Of a stretch of DNA of 5,249 bases, positions 1-5,249 are shown piece after piece. Under the pieces are notes generated by a model. It saw only the letters and a list, made by a program, of their open reading frames with translations. It was not told where the DNA came from and did not search any database. The DNA comes from Candidatus Omnitrophota bacterium (lineage in GTDB: Bacteria > Omnitrophota > Gorgyraeia > Gygaellales > Profunditerraquicolaceae). Position 1 is the first letter of the stretch. The number at the start of each line of letters is the position of its first letter. The position numbers were made by a program, and so were the translations under genes. The DNA lies in contig JAQTVG010000089.1 of NCBI GenBank assembly GCA_028706895.1, positions 1 to 5,249 on the forward strand, read 5' to 3'.

Positions 1-942
1 CACTGCTTTACCGGCGTTGACTTCGCCTAAATTCTCAAGCATCATCCCAGCCGCGCAAATTGCAGCCAAAGGATTAATCACGTTTTTCCCGGTATATTTA
101 GGAGCGCTCCCACCGATTGGCTCAAACATTGATACGCCTTGTGGATTAATATTGCCTCCGGCAGCGATCCCCATGCCGCCCTGGATCATCGCCCCCAAGT
201 CCGTAATGATATCTCCAAACATATTGTCCGTGACAATCACATCAAACCATTCAGGGTTTTTTACAAACCACATTGTCGTGGCATCCACATGCGCGTAATC
301 AGTGGTTATATCCGGGTATTCCTTGGCTACTTCGTTAAAAGTCCTCTCCCAAAGGTCCCACGCAAAGGTCAAAACATTGGTCTTACCGCAAAGCGTTAGC
401 TTTTTTCTCTTATTGCGCTTACGGCAATAGTCAAAGGCGTAACGTATGCAGCGCTCTACTCCTTTTCGTGTATTATATGAAAGCTGTATGGCCACCTCAT
501 CTTTTGTGCCTTTATCCTTAAATTCACCCATACCTTTATATAGGCCCTCAGAATTCTCCCTGACCACCACAAAATCAATGTCTTCGGGTTTCTTATCTTT
601 TAAAGGGCAAAATTCTGAATTGTAAAGCTTGACCGGCCGTAAATTAATATACTGGTCCAGAGCAAACCTTAACTTTAGCAATACTCCCGTCTCGATAATC
701 CCGGGTTTAACCTGAGGGTCCCCTACTGCTCCGAGATAAATCACAGAATATTTCTTAAGCTCGGCAACATCCTGGTCATCCACCAGTTTGCCGGTTTTTA
801 AATACCTTTGGCCGCTAAAATCAAAAAACTTTGTTTCGTACTTAAAATTAAATTTCTTTGCTGCTGCCTCTAAGACCTTTAAGCCTTCGCGGACCACTTC
901 AGGCCCGGTTCCGTCTCCAGGTATTACCGCTATTTTATGCAT
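1..942 (-). CDS. leuB: 3-isopropylmalate dehydrogenase, C-terminus cut off by window edge
   Basis: NAD-dependent oxidative decarboxylation of 3-isopropylmalate to 4-methyl-2-oxopentanoate, the third leucine-pathway step, in the cytoplasm. I translated 314 uninterrupted codons from ATG at 942; about 40-50 C-terminal residues of a usual 350-360 are missing. Visible family marks: N-terminal IPGDGTGPEV (7-16); substrate arginines R92, R102 (in NLRP) and R128; Y135 in the RENSEGLY segment; K187 in GKTNV; metal-binding D220, D244 and D248 (DNMFGDIITD); and the NAD loop EPIGGSAPKYTGKNVINP (274-291). The Leu88-Leu89 pair before R92 matches the residues that contact the isopropyl group in known isopropylmalate dehydrogenases, which argues against isocitrate dehydrogenase. 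ENSEG and LDQYINLRP place it in the branch that also holds tartrate/D-malate dehydrogenases, so family alone does not prove substrate. The leuC-leuD neighbours strongly favour leuB. It overlaps leuD by 8 nt and has a good ribosome binding site. Confidence 0.9.
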   Translation of the reverse strand, partial: MHKIAVIPGDGTGPEVVREGLKVLEAAAKKFNFKYETKFFDFSGQRYLKTGKLVDDQDVAELKKYSVIYLGAVGDPQVKPGIIETGVLLKLRFALDQYINLRPVKLYNSEFCPLKDKKPEDIDFVVVRENSEGLYKGMGEFKDKGTKDEVAIQLSYNTRKGVERCIRYAFDYCRKRNKRKKLTLCGKTNVLTFAWDLWERTFNEVAKEYPDITTDYAHVDATTMWFVKNPEWFDVIVTDNMFGDIITDLGAMIQGGMGIAAGGNINPQGVSMFEPIGGSAPKYTGKNVINPLAAICAAGMMLENLGEVNAGKAV

Positions 943-1420
943 CTCTCCTCACCCAATTCATTAAACCGCCCTTTTTTATAATCTCTTCAAGAAATCCAGG
1001 AAAAGGTTCTGTTTTAAAAGTTTGGTTTGTGGTTAAATTTTTTATTAAACCTTCAGCCAAGTCTATTTCAAGTAAATCGCCTTCATTAATTTTATCCGTT
1101 TCGCTTAATTGTAAAAACGGCAGCCCTACATTTATGGAATTCCTGAAAAATATACCGGCGAAACCTTGCGCGATTACAGCGGAAATACCGCAGCCTTTTA
1201 ATGCGCGCGGCGCGTGCTCCCGCGATGAGCCGCAGCCAAAATTTTTTCCGGCAACTATAATATCTCCTTTACCGACTCTTCCTGAAAAATCAGGCGCGAT
1301 ATTCTCCATGCAGTGCCTGCCAAGTTCTTTTTCGTCGGTTGAGACCAGGTATTTAGCGGCGATAATATCGTCTGTGTTAATATTATTGCCGAATTTATGG
1401 ACCTTGCCTTTTATAATCAT
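935..1420 (-). CDS. leuD: 3-isopropylmalate dehydratase (isomerase) small subunit
   Basis: Small (swivel-domain) subunit of isopropylmalate isomerase. With LeuC it converts 2-isopropylmalate to 3-isopropylmalate via dehydration and rehydration. The product is 161 aa, typical of the short form common in archaea and many bacteria, and shorter than the roughly 200-aa enterobacterial LeuD. Seen: N-terminal IIKGKVHKFGNNINTDDI (2-19), the substrate loop YLVST (24-28), the active-site signature FGCGSSREHAP (61-71), and a C-terminal GGLMNWV (151-157). In studied methanogen enzymes a YLV-type loop goes with isopropylmalate isomerase and YLRT with homoaconitase, so the loop here favours the leucine pathway. 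A citramalate-derived substrate cannot be excluded. The ATG overlaps the leuC stop as ATGA (1417-1420) and only a weak upstream Shine-Dalgarno is visible, so translation is probably coupled to leuC. Confidence 0.93.
   Translation of the reverse strand: MIIKGKVHKFGNNINTDDIIAAKYLVSTDEKELGRHCMENIAPDFSGRVGKGDIIVAGKNFGCGSSREHAPRALKGCGISAVIAQGFAGIFFRNSINVGLPFLQLSETDKINEGDLLEIDLAEGLIKNLTTNQTFKTEPFPGFLEEIIKKGGLMNWVRRDA
945..953 (-). promoter_or_regulatory. Ribosome binding site of leuB, inside the leuD 3' end
   Basis: Minus-strand GGTGAGGAG lies just before the leuB ATG at 942. The GGTGA part has a 6-nt spacing to the start. It sits within the last leuD codons, so ribosomes finishing leuD pass directly over it. 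This supports ATG 942 as the start and suggests coupled but independently efficient initiation. Confidence 0.65.
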
Positions 1421-2706
1421 TCCAATGTACCAGGATGAATTATCCTGCCTTTAATTGCTGACGCGGCGGCTACTGCGGGGCTAGCCAAATAAACCTCTGA
1501 TTTCGGGCTGCCCATCCTGCCGATAAAATTCCTGTTTGTGGTAGCCAGGCACCTTTCGCCTTCAGCCAGGATACCCATATGGCCGCCCAAACAAGGCCCG
1601 CAAGTAGGGGTAGAAAATACGCCCCCTGCCTTAACAAATATTTCTGCCAGGCCCTCTTTTACTGCCTCAAGATAAATTTTCTGCGTTGCGGGAATAATAA
1701 TTAATCTTAAGCCCGGTTTGATCGTTTTGCCTTTCAAAATCCTGGCGGCAATCCTTAAATCCGAAATTCTCCCGTTAGTGCAAGAACCTATAACTACCTG
1801 GTCAATGGTTATATCCTGCAGCTCTGAAGCTGGTTTTACATTACTGGGCAAATGCGGGCAGGCAACCATTGGCTCTAATTTAGAAACATCCCATTCGTAT
1901 ATTTTAAGGTAACTAGCCCCGGAATCAGATTTTAAATTTTTTAATTTTGATTTATATCCGGCAGTCAGGCGTTTAGAATTAGGAGTCTGGCTGATATAGC
2001 CAAGCGTAACCTCATCAGGGGCGATTATACCGCTTACTCCGCCTGCTTCAATAGCCATATTAGACATTGCAAACCTTTCGTCCATGCTTAATTTACTGAT
2101 AACAGGGCCGCTAAATTCCATAACTTTCTCCGTAGCCCCATCTACGCCTATCTGGCCGATAGTATAAAGTATAAGGTCTTTACCGCCCACCCACTTGTTT
2201 AATTTTCCGCTATAAATAAATTTTATAGTGTGGGGTACCTTAAACCAGCATTTACCGTCTATAAATGCCCTTGCTAAATCTGTAGAGCCTACTCCGGTGG
2301 CAAAACTCCCCAATGCCCCATATGTGCAGGTATGGGAATCCGCGCCGATTACCAAATCACCAGGGAAAACCAGCCCTTTTTCAGGTAAAAGCGCGTGCTC
2401 TATGCCCATGCATCCGACTTCAAAATAATTTACTATTTTTTGTTCCTTAGCAAAATTTGCGAGTATCTTGCATTGATTCGCGCTCTTTAAATCTTTTGCC
2501 GGAGCAAAATGGTCAGGCACGAGGACTATTTTTTTATTGTTAAAGACTTTTTTTACGCCGGATTTCCTGAACTCATCTATGGCAAAAGGCGCGGTAATAT
2601 CATTGCCTAAAGCAAGGTCTACCTTAGCTTCAATAAACTCGCCAGGGCAAAGATCTTTCTTGCCCGTATGCGCTAATAATATTTTTTCAGCTATTGTATG
2701 AAACAT
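1417..2706 (-). CDS. leuC: 3-isopropylmalate dehydratase (isomerase) large subunit
   Basis: Large, aconitase-type [4Fe-4S] subunit that partners LeuD in the second leucine-pathway step. The product is 429 aa, the shorter LeuC class (enterobacterial LeuC is about 466 aa). Seen: TIAEKILLAHTGK near the N-terminus (4-16), GADSHTCTYGALG (121-133), and the three probable cluster ligands C309 in VIGSCTNGR and C369 and C372 in PTCGPCLGGH. NRNFIGRMG (391-399) is followed by LASPAVAAASAIKGRI (407-422). All cluster cysteines are present, so it should be active. Start at ATG 2706: an in-frame stop (the fabF TAA) lies one codon upstream and the N-terminus fits the family. No Shine-Dalgarno is visible; the upstream sequence is A/T-rich. 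Homoaconitase is the main alternative assignment and is less likely given the LeuD loop and adjacent leuB. Confidence 0.94.
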   Translation of the reverse strand: MFHTIAEKILLAHTGKKDLCPGEFIEAKVDLALGNDITAPFAIDEFRKSGVKKVFNNKKIVLVPDHFAPAKDLKSANQCKILANFAKEQKIVNYFEVGCMGIEHALLPEKGLVFPGDLVIGADSHTCTYGALGSFATGVGSTDLARAFIDGKCWFKVPHTIKFIYSGKLNKWVGGKDLILYTIGQIGVDGATEKVMEFSGPVISKLSMDERFAMSNMAIEAGGVSGIIAPDEVTLGYISQTPNSKRLTAGYKSKLKNLKSDSGASYLKIYEWDVSKLEPMVACPHLPSNVKPASELQDITIDQVVIGSCTNGRISDLRIAARILKGKTIKPGLRLIIIPATQKIYLEAVKEGLAEIFVKAGGVFSTPTCGPCLGGHMGILAEGERCLATTNRNFIGRMGSPKSEVYLASPAVAAASAIKGRIIHPGTLE

Positions 2707-2709
2707 TTT

Positions 2710-3954
2710 TTATTTAAATTTCTGTAGAACGAGCGACGCGTTGTGGCCGCCGAAACCCAAAGAATTGGACACACAGGCTTGAACCTTTGTTTTACGGGCG
2801 GTATTCGGGACATAATCCAAGTCGCAGTCAGGATCGGGGTGTTCATAATTTATGGTGGGAGGCACAATACCATCTTTAATCGCCAAGGCACAAATCACAA
2901 ATTCCACTCCACCGGCTGCTCCCAGCAAGTGGCCGGTCATAGACTTAGTAGAAGAAACCATAACTTTTTTGGCATGGTTACCAAAAGCCCTCTTTATAGC
3001 CAATGTCTCAATTTTGTCATTAAGCTTAGTAGATGTCCCGTGCGCGTTAATATAATCTATATTCTCGGGACTGATTTTAGCGTCTTTTAACGCTTCTTTT
3101 ATTGCCCGGGCAGCGCCTTCCCCGTCCGGATCAGGGGCGGTAATATGATAAGCATCACAAGACATGCCATAACCGGTTAATTCGGCATAAATATGCGCTT
3201 TTCTTTTTTTCGCATGCTCTAAATTCTCTAAGACCACTAAACCACACCCCTCTGCTATAACAAAGCCATCCCGCTGCAGGTCAAACGGCCGGCTTGCCTT
3301 TTGAGGCTCATCATTCCTGGTAGAGAGCGCCTTTAAAGCACAGAAGCCTCCTACGCCTGTTGCCACAATACAGCTCTCGCTTCCGCCGCAAATCATTACA
3401 TCTGCGTCGCCGCGCTCAATAATCCTGGAAGCATCCCCTATAGCATGCGCGCCAGAAGCACAGGCAGTAGCTACACAGGAATTAGGCCCCTTTAAACCAA
3501 AATTAATGGCTACATGCCCCGAAGCTTCATTCACAATCAACATGGGTATTAAAAAAGGCGACAGCCTTGAAGGGCCTTTTGTCATAAAAATCCTGTGCTG
3601 CTCTTCTATAGTATACAATCCGCCGATACCCGAGCCGATTATAACACCAATCCTGTTTCTGTCTTCTTGCTCCAGATTCAGGGCAGAGTCGGCGATTGCC
3701 TGTTTACTGGAAGCAATCGCATACTGGACAAATTTTTCCAGCCGCCTTGCATCCTTAACCGATATGCCATACAAAACAGGATCAAAACCTTTGACCTCAG
3801 CGGCAATGCGCGAATCAAATGCCGTTGCGTCAAAAGACGTAATAAGGCCGACACCGCTCTTGGCTGCTTTTAAAGCATCCCAGAGAGTAAGCACGTCATT
3901 GCCAAGAGGAGTTATTACTCCTAACCCTGTCACTACTACTCTATTTTTTTGCAT
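2710..3954 (-). CDS. fabF: Beta-ketoacyl-ACP synthase II (KAS II)
   Basis: Elongating condensing enzyme of type II fatty-acid synthesis: it decarboxylates malonyl-ACP and joins it to an acyl group held on its own cysteine. The 414-aa length is normal. It has the two-halved thiolase fold marks: N-terminal RVVVTGLGVITPLGN (5-19), the nucleophile C165 in TACASG, H305 in NAHGTST, K337 and H342 in STKSMTGHLLGAAGG, and the C-terminal gating loop NSLGFGGHN (397-405). The Cys-His-His triad is complete, so it is elongation-competent and not a chain-length-factor homologue. FabB is less likely given the GTSTKLND segment and the neighbouring acpP. The start at ATG 3954 gives the standard N-terminus, but no Shine-Dalgarno precedes it; the leader there is A/T-rich and a strong hairpin ends close upstream. 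It lies 75 nt after acpP and 3 nt before leuC. Confidence 0.96.
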   Translation of the reverse strand: MQKNRVVVTGLGVITPLGNDVLTLWDALKAAKSGVGLITSFDATAFDSRIAAEVKGFDPVLYGISVKDARRLEKFVQYAIASSKQAIADSALNLEQEDRNRIGVIIGSGIGGLYTIEEQHRIFMTKGPSRLSPFLIPMLIVNEASGHVAINFGLKGPNSCVATACASGAHAIGDASRIIERGDADVMICGGSESCIVATGVGGFCALKALSTRNDEPQKASRPFDLQRDGFVIAEGCGLVVLENLEHAKKRKAHIYAELTGYGMSCDAYHITAPDPDGEGAARAIKEALKDAKISPENIDYINAHGTSTKLNDKIETLAIKRAFGNHAKKVMVSSTKSMTGHLLGAAGGVEFVICALAIKDGIVPPTINYEHPDPDCDLDYVPNTARKTKVQACVSNSLGFGGHNASLVLQKFK

Positions 3955-3962
3955 ATATTTCG

Positions 3963-4009
3963 TTTAAAATTTACCCCGCCAAAAGTCAAAAGGCGGGGTA
4001 GAATTTAAA
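3963..4009 (-). terminator. Strong hairpin between acpP and fabF; possible attenuator or mRNA processing/stability element
   Basis: A perfect 9-bp inverted repeat, 3972-3980 with 3992-4000 (minus strand TACCCCGCC and GGCGGGGTA), encloses an 11-nt A/T-rich loop. Flanking A/T arms (about 3963-3971 and 4001-4009) can extend the stem with a G bulge and one A bulge. On the transcribed strand the stem is followed by AAATTTTAAACG, which has only four consecutive T, so a full intrinsic terminator is doubtful. It is the only non-coding segment of note in the operon. Partial termination, or 3'-end protection of an abundant acpP message, is an inference from its position. The structure itself is directly visible. 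Confidence 0.6.
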
Positions 4010-4029
4010 AATCAACCTTATATTGATGA

Positions 4030-4269
4030 CTACTTATTAGCAGTCTTCTCTTCAATATATTTAACAGCATCGCCCACGGTAGTAATCTTTTCGGCGTCTT
4101 CATCTGGTATTTCAATGCCAAATTCCTCTTCCAAGGCCATTACCAGCTCTACCGTATCTAAAGAATCTGCACCCAAGTCATCAATAAAAGATGCCTCAGG
4201 AGTGACTTCTTCCGGCTTTACTCCCAGTTGCTCTGCTATTATAGATTTAACCTTATCTTGCACTGCCAT
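4030..4269 (-). CDS. acpP: Acyl carrier protein
   Basis: Small acidic carrier that holds acyl chains on a 4'-phosphopantetheine arm during fatty-acid synthesis, working with FabD, FabG and FabF encoded beside it. The 79-aa length is standard. Helix I is VKSIIAEQLGV (7-17). The attachment motif GADSL has its modified serine at Ser36, and the recognition helix II runs LDTVELVMALEEEFGIEI (37-54) with the usual acidic residues that dock partner enzymes. Helix III-IV is DEDAEKITTVGDAVKYIEE. It starts 17 nt from the fabG stop with a near-perfect Shine-Dalgarno, consistent with the high expression typical of ACP. It ends in TAG, followed by the hairpin-bearing spacer. Confidence 0.98.
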   Translation of the reverse strand: MAVQDKVKSIIAEQLGVKPEEVTPEASFIDDLGADSLDTVELVMALEEEFGIEIPDEDAEKITTVGDAVKYIEEKTANK

Positions 4270-4275
4270 TCTTAT

Positions 4276-4284
4276 CTCCTCCTT
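4276..4284 (-). promoter_or_regulatory. Ribosome binding site of acpP
   Basis: Minus-strand AAGGAGGAG contains the full AAGGAGG core, about 8 nt before ATG 4269. It is the strongest Shine-Dalgarno in the window and lies in the short gap after the fabG stop. It fixes the acpP start and fits the need for many ACP copies relative to the enzymes. Confidence 0.8.
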
Positions 4285-4285
4285 T

Positions 4286-5029
4286 TTAAACCATCACCAT
4301 ACCGCCATCCACTATTATTGTCTGGCCGGTAATATAACTGGCATCCTCAGATGCTAAAAATGCGCATACATTAGCAACATCCAGAGGGCTGCCAAACTTG
4401 CCTAATGGAATTGCGCTAAGCATCTTTTGCTTTAGCTCTTCCGGCAGCTTGGCTGTCATTTCAGTCTGGATAAACCCTGGCGCTACGGCATTAACATTTA
4501 TATTGCGGCTGGCGAACTCCTTAGCCGTAGTCTTGGTCAAGGCGATTATTCCTGCCTTGGAAGCCGCGTAATTTGCCTGCCCAGGATTACCTATTATACC
4601 AATGATCGAAGCAATATTTACAATCTTGCCATAACGCTGTTTTATCATTATGCGGGATACAGCCTTTGTGCAGTTAAATGTCCCTTTAAGGTTTACATTA
4701 AGCACCGCATCCCACTCTGCATCACCCATACGAAGCATAAGATTGTCTTTGGTGATACCAGCGTTGTTAACTAATATATCAACCTTCTTGAATTTGTCAA
4801 GAATTTTGTTTAGCGCGTCATTTATTTTCGTGTAATCAGTGACATCCAGCTCCAGCGCCAAAGCCTGCCTGCCCAAAGCTTCAATTTCGCCTTGGGTTTG
4901 GGTTGCCTTCTGGAGGTTTATATCACCAACAACAATGTCCGCGCCTTCGGCGGCAAACTTCAAGGCAATGTCCCTTCCGATCCCCTGAGCCGCTCCGGTT
5001 ATAAAAGCTACTTTATTTTCAAAACGCAT
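4286..5029 (-). CDS. fabG: 3-oxoacyl-ACP reductase
   Basis: Short-chain dehydrogenase/reductase that reduces 3-oxoacyl-ACP to (R)-3-hydroxyacyl-ACP, the first reductive step of each elongation cycle. The 247-aa length is typical (E. coli FabG is 244). Seen: Rossmann cofactor motif TGAAQGIG (11-18), NNAG (88-91), a structural/catalytic Asn in NVNL (probably N113), catalytic S141, Y154 and K158 (YAASK), the PGFIQTEM stretch (184-191) and the C-terminal GQTIIVDGGMVMV (235-247). All catalytic positions are intact. As in any SDR, the sequence alone could fit other reductases, but the fabD and acpP neighbours settle the assignment. ATG 5029 has AAGGAG nine nt upstream. The fabD stop lies 6 nt before the start, in the same frame. 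Confidence 0.96.
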   Translation of the reverse strand: MRFENKVAFITGAAQGIGRDIALKFAAEGADIVVGDINLQKATQTQGEIEALGRQALALELDVTDYTKINDALNKILDKFKKVDILVNNAGITKDNLMLRMGDAEWDAVLNVNLKGTFNCTKAVSRIMIKQRYGKIVNIASIIGIIGNPGQANYAASKAGIIALTKTTAKEFASRNINVNAVAPGFIQTEMTAKLPEELKQKMLSAIPLGKFGSPLDVANVCAFLASEDASYITGQTIIVDGGMVMV

Positions 5030-5035
5030 TTTGGC

Positions 5036-5249
5036 TTACTCCTTTTTAAGGATGTCTTCTTTCTTCTCAATATTTATTACCTGCGCCGTATCATCAATGC
5101 GCCGCATTAACCCTTTTAAAACTTTACCCGGCCCGAATTCTATGAAATTTTTTATACCTTCTGACAACAGGAATTTCATGGAATCTTCCCAAAGAACACT
5201 GCCGGTAATCTGCTTAATTAAATTTTCTTTTATCTCATCAGGCCTTGTT
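5036..5249 (-). CDS. fabD: Malonyl-CoA:ACP transacylase, C-terminal end only
   Basis: The last 70 codons of a gene that begins beyond the high-coordinate edge; the first complete codon in view starts at 5248 and the stop is TAA at 5036-5038. The fragment reads TRPDEIKENLIKQITGSVLW and then continues through SEGIKNFIEFGPGKVLKGLM. This matches the C-terminal ferredoxin-like/alpha-beta end of FabD, where the FxExGPGxVLxGL motif is conserved. The catalytic GHSLG serine and histidine lie outside the window and cannot be checked. FabD transfers malonyl from CoA to ACP. The position directly before fabG and acpP is the classical arrangement. A related acyltransferase domain is the alternative but unlikely in this context. 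Confidence 0.9.
   Translation of the reverse strand, partial: TRPDEIKENLIKQITGSVLWEDSMKFLLSEGIKNFIEFGPGKVLKGLMRRIDDTAQVINIEKKEDILKKE
5039..5044 (-). promoter_or_regulatory. Ribosome binding site of fabG, in the last codons of fabD
   Basis: Minus-strand AAGGAG spans the last two codons of fabD (Lys-Glu) immediately before its TAA, with a 9-nt spacing to the fabG ATG. It supports the chosen start and suggests translation of fabG is linked to termination of fabD. Confidence 0.65.

Noticed and set aside
17..399. Two overlapping plus-strand frames near the left edge
   Set aside because: Both are antisense to the leuB NAD-loop region, which translates as a clean dehydrogenase on the minus strand.
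395..399. FabF loop residue Leu399 where E. coli FabF has Phe398, considered as a sign of altered specificity (coordinates here are only a placeholder inside the window; the codon lies near 2760 on the minus strand)
   Set aside because: NSLGFGGHN is a common variant in ordinary bacterial FabF and the gating Phe401 is kept, so it does not indicate a new function.
858..1454. Long plus-strand open frame (198 codons) antisense to leuD and the leuB start
   Set aside because: It lies opposite well-conserved leuD and leuB sequence, has no recognisable domain and reads as low-complexity hydrophobic/serine-rich protein, as expected of an antisense shadow.
1417..2706. Homoaconitase (lysine/2-oxosuberate pathway) as the identity of the LeuC/LeuD pair
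   Set aside because: The small-subunit loop is YLVST rather than the YLRT reported for homoaconitase, and a leuB with an isopropyl-contacting Leu pair follows directly.
3506..3967. Plus-strand open frame (153 codons) antisense to the fabF 5' half
   Set aside because: It is fully opposite conserved FabF coding sequence, resembles no family I know, and crosses into the intergenic hairpin only at its end. It is a shadow frame.
4011..4027. Small inverted repeat ATCAA/TTGAT just after the acpP stop
   Set aside because: Only five A/T-rich pairs around a 7-nt loop; too weak to call a structure without conservation data.

Overview
The window is one compact gene block, all seven genes reading on the minus strand. 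It is bacterial housekeeping metabolism. In transcription order (high to low coordinate) it holds the 3' end of fabD, complete fabG, acpP, fabF, leuC and leuD, and the first 314 codons of leuB, which runs off the low-coordinate edge. There is no gene-free stretch above 75 bases. I saw no RNA gene, CRISPR array, insertion sequence or other mobile element. No convincing promoter is visible, so the operon promoter is probably upstream, beyond position 5249.

Right half (about 2710-5249): a type II fatty-acid synthesis cluster. FabD (malonyl-CoA:ACP transacylase) loads malonyl onto AcpP. FabF (beta-ketoacyl-ACP synthase II) condenses it with the growing acyl-ACP, and FabG reduces the 3-keto group with NADPH. 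The gene order fabD-fabG-acpP-fabF is classical. The only real spacer is the 75 nt between acpP and fabF, which holds a strong GC-rich hairpin.

Left half (1-2706): leucine biosynthesis. LeuC and LeuD are the two subunits of 3-isopropylmalate isomerase, in the shorter split form also common in archaea. LeuB is an NAD-dependent 3-isopropylmalate dehydrogenase of the branch that also includes tartrate/D-malate dehydrogenase-like enzymes. leuC begins one codon after the fabF stop, in the same frame. leuC/leuD overlap by 4 nt (ATGA) and leuD/leuB by 8 nt. This tight spacing suggests the leu genes are co-transcribed with the fab genes, which is the least ordinary aspect of the region.

Organism: a bacterium of moderate GC (low-to-mid 40s percent by eye), using Shine-Dalgarno sites before fabG, acpP and leuB but not before fabF or leuC. 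The protein styles would fit an uncultured anaerobic lineage such as Omnitrophota or another deep-branching Gram-negative group. That is only an impression. I did not find a novel biological system here. The points worth a second look are the acpP-fabF hairpin, the fab-leu linkage and the unusual gene junctions.
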